A stretch of DNA of 64,000 bases from Veillonella sp. R32 (lineage in GTDB: Bacteria > Bacillota > Negativicutes > Veillonellales > Veillonellaceae), in assembly GCF_010093125.1 (NCBI RefSeq), contig NZ_NMZQ01000010.1, positions 37,376 to 101,375 of the forward strand. The letters are read 5' to 3'. Of the stretch, positions 25,569 through 34,254 are shown in pieces. The translations under genes and the position numbers were made by a program. Numbering within the stretch: position 1 is the stretch's first letter; every line of letters begins with the position of its first letter. A model generated the notes under the pieces. The model was not told where the DNA came from, ran no database searches, and saw only the letters and a program-made list of their open reading frames with translations.

Positions 25569-26849
25569 CTACGTAAAACATTGACAATCTACAGCATACG
25601 CTTGTAGCTGCTTTGTATCAACAGTAGTACCTAGACCAGCACCAAAGGTGACGGGCATATACCCCTGTTGAAACTCAATCGGGGTGGTAATAATATCTCG
25701 TTCAAAATAACGACTCATGCTAGACAAATCGCCTGCCATCCACGTATCACTTAAAGCAGCCAATTGTACATGCATATATTTTGAAACGCCACTTTCCACC
25801 ATGCTCCCAATCCAGAAGCCAATACCCTTCTCACGACAAAACGCTAAGCAACGGAGCGTTTCACGAAGCCCTCCTAAGCGTCCAACTTTAATATTGAGTA
25901 AATCGAGCCAGCCCGTTTCATACATACCTTGTAATTCCGCAAGGGACTGTACACTTTCATCAAAACAAATCGGCGTCTGAATCGCCGTACGCAAAGTCTT
26001 TGGCAAGGCCCCATACACGTCACACCCCGTTTGTCCATTTGCGACTTGAAACGGTTCCTCTAAGGACTTCAAATTATAGGCATTTAAAGCGATTATATCT
26101 GATGCTTGTTCCAATGAAAAGCTCCCATTGGCATCACCGGCCAAGGTAATATGAGGAAAAGCGTCCCGTACGGCTTTCACCCGTGCTATGGCATCACGCG
26201 GAGATAGTTTCAATTTAATCCGCTCACAGCCCGCCGCCACATAGGTAGCTACAGCCGTTAGCACTTCAGAGATGGGCATATCACCTAGGACAACGCCTGT
26301 TGCAATTTCGCTTTTTTTATGACCAGGTACTAATCTATCAATAGTAGATACCCCTTGTTCACCATAATAGGCATGAAGCAAAGCATTTTCAAGCCCTGCC
26401 CAGGCCATAGGATACTGTAGACGACGACTATCTGTTAATAACTCATAACAAGCCCAAGGTCCGCTTAAGGTACTACCTATAAAGAACGGCAGCCACGCCG
26501 TCTGCAGTATTTTTTTACTTTCGCTCAACGTTTCTGCCGTATAAAAAGGATCCGTAAAGGCCACCACTTCGCCATAGCCAGTATAGCCCGTGGTGGTCGT
26601 CACTTCAATAATTAAACTCTCTCGTCGTTGTACTTGGCCTTGTGCTGTTTTAAAGGTAAAACGTAAAGGTAAGGCAAGGTGCCATAGTGTAATCGAAGCT
26701 ACCGTCATACTATGACGACCCGAATCTGGCGTATGACTACGACTAGCCAAACTTGGTATATGCTCATGACTAACCAAATGTGGTGTATGCTCATGACTAA
26801 CCAAAGCTGGAATATCCATGTGACCAGTGCCTAGCTGATTCTTCGCCAT
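25569..26849 (-). CDS. menC: o-Succinylbenzoate synthase with a repeat-bearing N-terminal extension
   Basis: Enolase-superfamily dehydratase that makes o-succinylbenzoate from the MenH product. The barrel motifs are present: IKLKLSPRDA (Lys-x-Lys), DANGSF, EEPF, CFDESV and NIKVGRLGG. The enzyme normally begins near the Met of MTVASITLWHLALPL (about residue 48). Here about 47 extra residues precede it, containing three 9-residue repeats of the type LVSHEHTPH. The ATG at 26849 has a strong GTAGGAGGTG site, while the internal Met has none, so the extension is probably translated. Confidence 0.93.
   Translation of the reverse strand: MAKNQLGTGHMDIPALVSHEHTPHLVSHEHIPSLASRSHTPDSGRHSMTVASITLWHLALPLRFTFKTAQGQVQRRESLIIEVTTTTGYTGYGEVVAFTDPFYTAETLSESKKILQTAWLPFFIGSTLSGPWACYELLTDSRRLQYPMAWAGLENALLHAYYGEQGVSTIDRLVPGHKKSEIATGVVLGDMPISEVLTAVATYVAAGCERIKLKLSPRDAIARVKAVRDAFPHITLAGDANGSFSLEQASDIIALNAYNLKSLEEPFQVANGQTGCDVYGALPKTLRTAIQTPICFDESVQSLAELQGMYETGWLDLLNIKVGRLGGLRETLRCLAFCREKGIGFWIGSMVESGVSKYMHVQLAALSDTWMAGDLSSMSRYFERDIITTPIEFQQGYMPVTFGAGLGTTVDTKQLQAYAVDCQCFT
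26732..26812 (-). repeat. Three 27-nt tandem repeats inside menC
   Basis: Blocks beginning at 26732, 26759 and 26786 repeat every 27 bases. The second and third share a 20-base block exactly, while the first is more diverged. They encode 9-residue His-rich units in the N-terminal extension of MenC and may vary in copy number. Confidence 0.85.
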
Positions 26850-26921
26850 GCCTTACACCTCCTACGTCAATCTTAAAAACTAGACTAAATATCTTATTAC
26901 ATAACTAGATTAAATATTTTA

Positions 26922-28373
26922 TTACATATCGGCCGCTTCTTCCATTAAGGTGCGCCGCAAAATTTTTCCGGAATTATTCCGTGGTAATTTCTCTAAGCGA
27001 CATATCGCTTTTGGTTGCTTGTAGCGCCCTAAATGATTGAGCAAATGTTCTTTCACTGCTTTCACAGAGGCATCGCCAGCATAATATAAAATAGGAACTT
27101 GCCCCCACCGTTCATCCGCTTTGGGCACCACTGCACATTCAGTGACACCTGGCAAACGATATAAACAATCTTCTAATTCTTTAGGGTAAATATTTTCTCC
27201 CCCAGAAATAATAATATCCTGGCGTCGATTAACGATATACAAATACCCATCGTCATCTAAATACCCCATATCATCGGTATTAAAAAAGCCGACTATAGGC
27301 GGTTGTCCCAAATAGCCTGTCATAAGCATAGGTGACTGCAACCAAATCTCACCAATACCGGCTTTATCAGGATTTCTGACTTCAATAACAACGCCAGGCA
27401 AAGGCTTACCTACGGCTTCCCGTTTATCAGGCTTAGCCAACACATTAACAGTAGCACTTTGGGCAAACGTTTCAGTCATACCATAAGTTTTAAAAATTGG
27501 CATATCCTTGGCCAAACAAGTATCTACTAGCGCATTGGGAATAAATTCACCACCTAAAAGGACAACCCGTAGCGTATGGGTCGTGATGCGGTCTACAATG
27601 CGTTGTAACACGGTCGGTACTAAGGACACCATAGTGAGTTTACCTGCCGTAATGGCCGTTACCACCTGGTCTTCATCAAACGACGACATAATCGTAGCGG
27701 CTGTACCATTATATAAAGTCCGCAAAATAATGGATAAACCTGATACGTGAAACATCGGCAACACGGTCAGCCAATTGTCCTTAGGATCGACGCCTAACAC
27801 CTTAGCCGAAGCCTTTACATGAGCTTCAATCTGCCCCCACCGAAGGGGTACCGATTTAACGGTCCCCGTAGTAGCACTCGTATTCATAATGGCCGCAATG
27901 GCCTGATCCATCAACGGCGGTACTAAAAGCCCTTCAAAGCTTTGCACTAAGCGAGTGCGCGATGCTTCATCCATAGGGGGAATCTGAGGCCAAGTGCGCC
28001 AAGCCACTTCATTAACAGAGCTATGATGGGGCCGACAAAAACGACCATTACAAGTAGCTTCCACTTTTTCCTGCACTACAGGAGAGGCAAAAATTAACTT
28101 AACGCCTAAAGCCTGCGCTTGTTCTTCTTGTTCAGCCACTGTCAAGTGGGGATTAATTAAAAAGATTTCCTTCCCTAAGGACCACAAAGCAAATAGGGTT
28201 ATGGCCATGTGAACGGAATTTTCACTGCAAAGGCCTAAGCGCGTATCGTCACGCACGACGGATTCTAAAAAGCCCGCTTGCAATACGGTACATTCATAAA
28301 TTGTTTTATAAGTATAGCCATCAAGAAAGGGCTGATTGGGAGTTGCTTGCGCCCGCTCGCGTAACCATCGCAT
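26922..28373 (-). CDS. menE: o-Succinylbenzoate-CoA ligase
   Basis: An ANL-superfamily acyl-CoA ligase of 483 residues that activates o-succinylbenzoate with ATP and CoA. Visible motifs are the phosphate loop TSATTGTVKSVPL (about residue 165), YGMTETFAQS, DDMGYLDDDGYLYIVNRRQD and the C-terminal catalytic Lys in PRNNSGKILRR. AGGAGG precedes the ATG. It lies between menB and menC, 17 bases after menB, in the same transcript. Confidence 0.95.
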   Translation of the reverse strand: MRWLRERAQATPNQPFLDGYTYKTIYECTVLQAGFLESVVRDDTRLGLCSENSVHMAITLFALWSLGKEIFLINPHLTVAEQEEQAQALGVKLIFASPVVQEKVEATCNGRFCRPHHSSVNEVAWRTWPQIPPMDEASRTRLVQSFEGLLVPPLMDQAIAAIMNTSATTGTVKSVPLRWGQIEAHVKASAKVLGVDPKDNWLTVLPMFHVSGLSIILRTLYNGTAATIMSSFDEDQVVTAITAGKLTMVSLVPTVLQRIVDRITTHTLRVVLLGGEFIPNALVDTCLAKDMPIFKTYGMTETFAQSATVNVLAKPDKREAVGKPLPGVVIEVRNPDKAGIGEIWLQSPMLMTGYLGQPPIVGFFNTDDMGYLDDDGYLYIVNRRQDIIISGGENIYPKELEDCLYRLPGVTECAVVPKADERWGQVPILYYAGDASVKAVKEHLLNHLGRYKQPKAICRLEKLPRNNSGKILRRTLMEEAADM

Positions 28374-28390
28374 ATACTAAGGGCCTCCTA

Positions 28391-29233
28391 TCAAGGGAAT
28401 TTAGGGAATTGTTTGAAATTAGGTTTACGTTTTTCTTTAAACGCATCACGACCTTCTTTAGCTTCATCAGTGGTGTAGAACATAAGCGTTGCATCGCCAC
28501 CAAATTGTTGCAAACCGGCTAACCCATCCGTATCCGCATTGAAGGAAGCTTTTAAGAAACGAAGTGCCATTGGCGATAATTGAAGAATTTCTTCACACCA
28601 TTTAACAGTTTCTTCTTCCAATTGATCAAATGGTACTACTGTATTTACTAAGCCCATATCAAGTGCTTCTTGTGCAGTGTATTGACGGCATAAGAACCAA
28701 ATTTCACGAGCTTTTTTATGACCTACCAAGCGAGCTAAATAACCAGCACCATACCCAGCATCAAAAGAACCTACACGAGGCCCAGTTTGACCGAACTTAG
28801 CATTGTCAGATGCAATGGAAAGGTCACAAACAATATGAAGTACATGGCCCCCACCAATGGCATAACCGTTAACCATAGCAATAACTGGTTTTGGCGTAAT
28901 ACGAATTAAATGCTGTAAATCTAATACATTCAAACGAGGAATACGGTCTTCCCCTACATAGCCACCATTACCACGCACGCTTTGGTCACCACCAGAGCAG
29001 AACGCTTCTTTATTAACGTCGCCACCATGGTTAGCCCCTGTCAAAATAATAACACCCACTTCGGTATCATCACGAGCAATGGTAAAAGCATCAATTAATT
29101 CTACTACTGTTTTAGGACGGAAGGCATTACGAATTTCTGGACGATTAATGGTAATTTTAGCAATACCATTGTAGGTTTCATAAATAACATCTTCGTAACC
29201 ACGATCTAATACTTGCCAATCAAATTTGCTCAT
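28391..29233 (-). CDS. menB: 1,4-Dihydroxy-2-naphthoyl-CoA synthase
   Basis: Crotonase-fold ring-closing enzyme, 280 residues, which is the normal length. Typical sites are seen: [32 protein letters not shown] (oxyanion and CoA binding), [13 protein letters not shown] and the end [16 protein letters not shown], a highly conserved MenB tail. AAAAGGAGG precedes the ATG. It follows menH by about 50 bases and precedes menE. Confidence 0.97.
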   Translation of the reverse strand: MSKFDWQVLDRGYEDVIYETYNGIAKITINRPEIRNAFRPKTVVELIDAFTIARDDTEVGVIILTGANHGGDVNKEAFCSGGDQSVRGNGGYVGEDRIPRLNVLDLQHLIRITPKPVIAMVNGYAIGGGHVLHIVCDLSIASDNAKFGQTGPRVGSFDAGYGAGYLARLVGHKKAREIWFLCRQYTAQEALDMGLVNTVVPFDQLEEETVKWCEEILQLSPMALRFLKASFNADTDGLAGLQQFGGDATLMFYTTDEAKEGRDAFKEKRKPNFKQFPKFP

Positions 29234-29283
29234 AATAAGCCTCCTTTTAAACCTTCACTAAGGAACATATAATAACTAATTTA

Positions 29284-30198
29284 TTAACTAATATTTTTAT
29301 CATTATAATCAGACAAAAATAAATTTACAATATCATTAAAGGTCTGTGGGGCTTCCACATGCACATTATGCCCCACATTAGGCACAATGACGTGAGCCAC
29401 ATTTTCACAAAGACCAAATACGGTCTGACCAATCTCAGTATACTTAGTATCCAATTGGCCTGACACATAAAGAATTTCTAATTCTAAATCGGCAATTTGA
29501 TTGCCTACATACAAGGTCATCCCCTGTCCGGTACCACGCAAAGTATGAGCCAATACTTCAGGGGTATTGCTCAAGCGTCTATCTTTAATCGTCTGTTGCA
29601 CCGCTGGCGATAAAGTACGCTGTGTTTCAAAAATAGGTAGCTGAGACCACATGGCTTCAAACCACTCAATCGAATGACTTTCTATTTTTTGCGCTAATGC
29701 TTCATCCGCCTCAGCCCGTGCCTGCCGTGCTGCCATATCTTCAATACCAGGAGCCGCCGATTCCAATAGTAAGAACATTAATCGCTCTGGTTCATACATG
29801 GCCGCATATTGCAACGCAATGCGACCACCCATAGAATACCCTAAAATACCATAAGGCTCATGACCTACTAAGGTGTGAATTAAGGTATATAAATGACGAA
29901 GCACCGTATCTAGTTGATACATTACAGGATCATTGGACCGATCCGATACGCCATGGCCTAAAAAATCCACACAATATAGACGAAAACCAGGAATGTTTAA
30001 TTTATCCCAAGTATCACCAGCTTCTGCAAAGCCATGCAAGCAAATTAACGGCATCCCTTCACCCCGTAAGGCTACGTGGTAAGATACATTATCAATGTTA
30101 ATATACACATCATCAGCCGCTTCCAAGACAGCTTCTACTTCAGCCCGTTCTCCTTGGTCATACACACGGGTTTCGTCTGTATCAAACTCATTTTTCAT
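29284..30198 (-). CDS. menH: SHCHC synthase (alpha/beta hydrolase fold)
   Basis: MenH removes pyruvate from the MenD product to give SHCHC. The fold shows HGFAEAGDTWDKL, the nucleophile elbow GYSMGGRIALQ near residue 124, and the catalytic His in NVGHNVHVE near the end. At about 304 residues it is longer than E. coli MenH because of an acidic N-terminal extension of some 35 residues. The gene overlaps the end of menD, which ties their translation together. The ATG at 30198 is chosen; a GTG at 30204 is also possible. Confidence 0.9.
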   Translation of the reverse strand: MKNEFDTDETRVYDQGERAEVEAVLEAADDVYINIDNVSYHVALRGEGMPLICLHGFAEAGDTWDKLNIPGFRLYCVDFLGHGVSDRSNDPVMYQLDTVLRHLYTLIHTLVGHEPYGILGYSMGGRIALQYAAMYEPERLMFLLLESAAPGIEDMAARQARAEADEALAQKIESHSIEWFEAMWSQLPIFETQRTLSPAVQQTIKDRRLSNTPEVLAHTLRGTGQGMTLYVGNQIADLELEILYVSGQLDTKYTEIGQTVFGLCENVAHVIVPNVGHNVHVEAPQTFNDIVNLFLSDYNDKNIS

Positions 30199-31969
30199 AC
30201 ACACTTACCGTATACTTTCTGTGAAGTTCTCGACTGACTGCACGATTCGTTTTAACTTCTAATATATGAATGCCTCCCTTGTGTAAAGCCTTTTGCACTT
30301 GCTTAGGAAAAGACGCATAGTCAGTGATAGACTCATATTGCACCCCCATGAGAGAGGCTAAGGCACTATAAGTAAGACCTTGAGGCGTGCCAAAGAGATA
30401 TTCAAAATTAGGTACGCCCTTTTGTGGCAAGTATTCAAAAATACCGCCCCCATCATTATTAAATAATAGCACTACCAGATTAAGCTGTTCCGTCCGCCCC
30501 ATGACAAGACCATTCATATCATGGAAAAAGGATAAATCCCCAGTTACTAAAACCGTAGGCTCCCCATAGGCTGCCCCTACGCCTAAAGCGGTTGACTCTA
30601 TCCCATCAATGCCATTAATCCCACGATTGCCATAAACGCGTAAGGTCGTAGCACCACGAGGCCAAAAATAATCAAAATCACGAATAGCCATACTATTAGC
30701 CACGACTACATTTGCATAGCTTGGTAAGCACTGCTGCAAAACCTGCACAAAGCGACCTTCAAAGAGAATTTCTTCTGTTGCCGCCTGATTTAATTGCTTG
30801 CGCATGCCCGCTTGTGCCTGTTGCCAACGAGCAACAAACTGAGAAATCTTAGCTGTTGAAGCCGTTGGTTTATGCTTAACCACATCTTTAATAACTAGAG
30901 TAGTCTCAGCGTTTAAACTGTCTTCAGTTTTCTCCCTATTCGCTAAGGCTTTTACCATTTGATCAGCCCACGCTTTGGGCTCTATTTGAAGGACCACATT
31001 GGTCGTCAGCGCGCCATTGCGATACGCCGCTCCTGGATCAATCTGATAACATAGAGCGCCTGCTTGCTGTTTCACAAACTGCTGTAATCGTTTCGACACA
31101 GGAATTTGCCCAATTAATAAAATGTACTCTGGCTGTAAATCTGCTCGCCATGCTGAATCACTCAAAAAAGCATCATAACTATCCATAACTAACGCATCCT
31201 CTACAGCGCGCATAGGCGATAAGGGATCTGCCAATATAGGCGTTTGTAAGGCTTTAGCCAAGCCTAGTACAGACTCTCTATACTCTGCCGACCACTGTTC
31301 GTAGCCCGTCAAAGGACCACATAACATAATCCCTCGTTTACCTTGTAATTCAGCTAATAAGGTTTCACAATCAGTAGCACTAAGCTGACTATGACCGCGT
31401 ACTTTTTGAAATCGCTTAGATTGACGACCTTTCGTGAAATTACTAGCCCCTAAATCAGGCACCAAGGGTTCCCGCAAAGGCACATTAATATGAACTGGCC
31501 CTGGCACCACATCGGTAGCTGCCATATAGGCCCGCGTCATAACCTGCCGTGGATAAATAAAATCTTCAGCCCTAGGACTAAGCGTTTCAAAATGCTTCAC
31601 ATAAGGACCAAATAATTTAACTTGATCCATCGTCTGTGGCGCCCCAATCCCTTGTGCTTCTGGCGGTCTGTCAGCGGTTAAAACAATTAAAGGCACCCTA
31701 CTATAATAGGCTTCAATGAGGGCTGGATAATAATGAGCCCCCGCCGATCCAGATGTACAGACTAATACAACGGGTGTTTGGGACCGCTTCGCTATGCCTA
31801 AGGCAAAAAAGGCCGCAGACCGCTCATCGATATTCATATATGTTTTGTATTGCCCATGCGCCATAAATAACATGGCCATCGTAGTAGAACGAGAACCACC
31901 ACTGAAGACAACGTGACGAGCCCCCAACTGGTACAATTCGTCCACTGCTGCGGCTATATATTCATTCAT
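30188..31969 (-). CDS. menD: SEPHCHC synthase (ThDP-dependent)
   Basis: MenD joins 2-oxoglutarate to isochorismate with loss of carbon dioxide, the first committed step. At about 593 residues it has the three ThDP-enzyme domains. The activating Glu is in NIDERSAAFFALG (about residue 50), CTSGSAGAHYYPA follows, and the cofactor motif VTGDLSFFHDMNGL through NNDGGGIFEYLP is near residue 460. GAGG lies seven bases before the ATG at 31969; an ATG two codons earlier overlaps the site. It follows menF by about 15 bases. Confidence 0.96.
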   Translation of the reverse strand: MNEYIAAAVDELYQLGARHVVFSGGSRSTTMAMLFMAHGQYKTYMNIDERSAAFFALGIAKRSQTPVVLVCTSGSAGAHYYPALIEAYYSRVPLIVLTADRPPEAQGIGAPQTMDQVKLFGPYVKHFETLSPRAEDFIYPRQVMTRAYMAATDVVPGPVHINVPLREPLVPDLGASNFTKGRQSKRFQKVRGHSQLSATDCETLLAELQGKRGIMLCGPLTGYEQWSAEYRESVLGLAKALQTPILADPLSPMRAVEDALVMDSYDAFLSDSAWRADLQPEYILLIGQIPVSKRLQQFVKQQAGALCYQIDPGAAYRNGALTTNVVLQIEPKAWADQMVKALANREKTEDSLNAETTLVIKDVVKHKPTASTAKISQFVARWQQAQAGMRKQLNQAATEEILFEGRFVQVLQQCLPSYANVVVANSMAIRDFDYFWPRGATTLRVYGNRGINGIDGIESTALGVGAAYGEPTVLVTGDLSFFHDMNGLVMGRTEQLNLVVLLFNNDGGGIFEYLPQKGVPNFEYLFGTPQGLTYSALASLMGVQYESITDYASFPKQVQKALHKGGIHILEVKTNRAVSRELHRKYTVSVYEK

Positions 31970-31984
31970 AGTCATACCTCAATA

Positions 31985-33148
31985 TTATAACGCCTTTAAA
32001 ATGGTTTGCAATTTAGTCGCTGTTTCCGTATATTCAGCTTCGCAATCCGATTCAGCTACTACGCCGCACCCTGCATAAGCATATAAATCTTGGCCATGCA
32101 CTAAAGCAGAGCGAATACCAACAATCAATAAACCATCACCCGCTTCACGAAACAAAGGTGTATTTCCACATACCCAACCAACGGGAGCGGCATATAACCC
32201 ACGCTCATACGGTTCAAATTGCTTTAAAACAGCTAGGGCCGCTTCACGAGGCTCGCCGCCCATAGCCGGCGTTGGGTGTAACGCTTTCGCCATTGTCAAA
32301 ATTGAATCTTTCGTATCATGGCCATATAATAAAGTCCGCAAATGATATAAATTAGGTAACTCCATAATATGGGTAGCTTGCACATCCACTTTATCGCACA
32401 TAGCGAGCATAGTTTGACGAATTCGGTCTATTACAATCTGGTGTTCCCGTAAGTTTTTAGGATCATGCAAAAGACGATCACCACCATCGTGAATATCATC
32501 CTTTTTAAGTGTCCCTGCTAGAGCATAACTCATAAAGTCCTGCCCCCGTTTACGAACTAACACTTCAGGCGAAGCCCCTAAAAAAACAGCATCCCCTTTT
32601 CCATACGCAAAGATAAAGGCGCCTTCGTTTTGAGCCACTAAATTACCAATAATCGACGCCGTCTGAAACGGCGTTTCACTGTGAAACGCCACTTTACGGG
32701 AGGCCACTACCTTCGTGACTTCGCCACTACGAATAGCTTGTTGGATCCCTTCAAATAAGGACTGCCACGCTGTATAATCGCCCGTAGTTACCATTTCATA
32801 GGTATGTTGCACCGAAGGCACGGTCATAGGCGCTATGACAGGCGCACTATCAGTAGCCGTTACCCAATAGGCTTTGCCTTCTTCTTTCACATAATAATGC
32901 GTAAAGACGACTAACTCATTCCCCATATTTTGCCAAATAGGGTCCTCAATAGTATCAAAAAAACTTTGACTATACCAAGCCCAAGGATAGTCTGCTAGTT
33001 CTGCTTCCGTAATGCGTTTCACCCGTCCAGCAGCCACAATGACGCGATTAACTTGCGTATCATGCCAATACACTCGTTCTTCACCCTCAAAATGTTGCCA
33101 TACGGCTAACGGATTCGTTAAATCCGTTGAAAAAATTGTATATTTCAT
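31985..33148 (-). CDS. menF: Isochorismate synthase
   Basis: Chorismate-utilising enzyme that opens the menaquinone pathway. The conserved blocks are in the C-terminal half: TKVVASRKVAF, GASPEVLVRKRG, LAGTLKKDD, HPTPAMGGEPREAAL and AGCGVVAESDCEAEYTET. About 387 residues is a normal length. The ATG at 33148 is preceded by GAGG at six bases; the earlier ATG at 33160 overlaps it. It is the first gene of the men operon. A TATAAT lies at 33183-33188 on the minus strand, without a strong partner hexamer. Confidence 0.94.
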   Translation of the reverse strand: MKYTIFSTDLTNPLAVWQHFEGEERVYWHDTQVNRVIVAAGRVKRITEAELADYPWAWYSQSFFDTIEDPIWQNMGNELVVFTHYYVKEEGKAYWVTATDSAPVIAPMTVPSVQHTYEMVTTGDYTAWQSLFEGIQQAIRSGEVTKVVASRKVAFHSETPFQTASIIGNLVAQNEGAFIFAYGKGDAVFLGASPEVLVRKRGQDFMSYALAGTLKKDDIHDGGDRLLHDPKNLREHQIVIDRIRQTMLAMCDKVDVQATHIMELPNLYHLRTLLYGHDTKDSILTMAKALHPTPAMGGEPREAALAVLKQFEPYERGLYAAPVGWVCGNTPLFREAGDGLLIVGIRSALVHGQDLYAYAGCGVVAESDCEAEYTETATKLQTILKAL

Positions 33149-33208
33149 AAAAATCCTCATTGTAAAACTATGTTGACAATTTATTATACCACTGTCACGG
33201 ACTAAAAG

Positions 33209-33232
33209 AAAACCGCCTATACAGGCGGTTTT
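33209..33232. terminator. Terminator between the arsR-family gene and menF
   Basis: A 10-bp perfect stem with a 4-base loop (33209-33218 with 33223-33232), bounded by AAAA and TTTT, separates the regulator from the men operon. Confidence 0.88.
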
Positions 33233-33252
33233 ACTAGCATATACAATTGTCC

Positions 33253-33549
33253 TTATTGATGCGAAACATGTTCGATACCTTGACTTAAAAGTACCACCAC
33301 ATGCTCATCATTCAAACTATATAAGGCTGTTTTACCTTCTTTGCGAAAGGTAACTAAGCGAGCTTGACGCAACACGCGTAATTGATGAGAAATAGCAGAC
33401 TGCCCCATGCCCATAGCTTCGGCAATATCAGTAACGCACATTTCCTTATTTAACAATTGTTGTACAATACGCAAACGTGTTGGATCCCCTAACACTTTAA
33501 ATAAATCAGCCAATTGTTGTACATCCACTTGTACATGACTTACATCCAT
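33253..33549 (-). CDS. ArsR/SmtB-family metal-responsive repressor
   Basis: A 98-residue winged-helix dimer. The HTH core is MCVTDIAEAMGMGQSAISHQLRVLRQARLV. The last helix carries D-x-H-x10-H-x-x-H (DEH, ten residues, HVSH), which is the alpha5 metal site of zinc/cobalt/nickel sensors such as CzrA and NmtR. The alpha3 region keeps only one Cys (EMCVTD), so an arsenic-type site is unlikely. Zinc, nickel or cobalt sensing is therefore inferred. It is transcribed toward menF but is cut off by a terminator; no metal transporter is adjacent. Confidence 0.92.
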   Translation of the reverse strand: MDVSHVQVDVQQLADLFKVLGDPTRLRIVQQLLNKEMCVTDIAEAMGMGQSAISHQLRVLRQARLVTFRKEGKTALYSLNDEHVVVLLSQGIEHVSHQ

Positions 33550-33627
33550 GACCCCACTCCTATATGTTACGAATTTAACTTACCTTTTATTATATACCAA
33601 AACGTAAGTCTTAAGCCAGTTTTAGTT

Positions 33628-34254
33628 TTATTCGCTCCCACTCGTAGCCACAACACTAGTAGCAGGCTCACCAATCTGTTCAATAGGTGTACGACTATCT
33701 AACTCTTGCTGAGCTTCACTTTCTGGGGTAGCCACTTCTAATGACACGCCCCGTGAATACACACCGGTTACAATACCATAACCATCTTTAATTTTTAACG
33801 TAGCCAACAATGTGCCCTTGTAGGTCGTATAGAATTGAGGATTCACTTTATTTAAATCTAAGGTAACCCGATTAAATAAGAGTTGAAACTCCACATCCGT
33901 GCCATCAATCTTCGTAACACGGGCCAGAATATAATCCCCCGAAGTTGGTTTTGTATCCGCCACCCCTTTTACTTCGAGCAAACCATTGGCTTTCGCACTG
34001 ACCCACACATACACTTCTTGGTTAACTACAGGCAAATGACCACCTTGCCACGGTGCTCGACTGCCTAAAAATTTAACTTCTAAATAATCAGAAGGAATCC
34101 AACTGGCCGTTCGTGACAAAGAAACGGGCCACTGATATTCACCGCCCCCTTGCAACAATGTCGTCGAACGCTGTTGAATAAAGAACGGCGATACCAAAGT
34201 CACCACGGCGACCACTGCAAAGAGTAGCCACTTTAGATACGCTTTATTTAGCAT
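33628..34254 (-). CDS. GDYXXLXY-like membrane-anchored protein
   Basis: One N-terminal membrane segment (LKWLLFAVVAVVTLVSPFFI, about residues 5-25) is followed by an extracytoplasmic beta domain. The phrase SDYLEVKFLGS stands where the family has GDYxxLxY, so it is a diverged member. The partner directly upstream is a DUF2157-like membrane protein, the usual companion of this family. The start at 34254 has AAAGGAGG nine bases upstream and overlaps the partner's stop. The C-terminus is a Ser/Glu/Thr-rich tail. Function is unknown in the family. Confidence 0.78.
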   Translation of the reverse strand: MLNKAYLKWLLFAVVAVVTLVSPFFIQQRSTTLLQGGGEYQWPVSLSRTASWIPSDYLEVKFLGSRAPWQGGHLPVVNQEVYVWVSAKANGLLEVKGVADTKPTSGDYILARVTKIDGTDVEFQLLFNRVTLDLNKVNPQFYTTYKGTLLATLKIKDGYGIVTGVYSRGVSLEVATPESEAQQELDSRTPIEQIGEPATSVVATSGSE

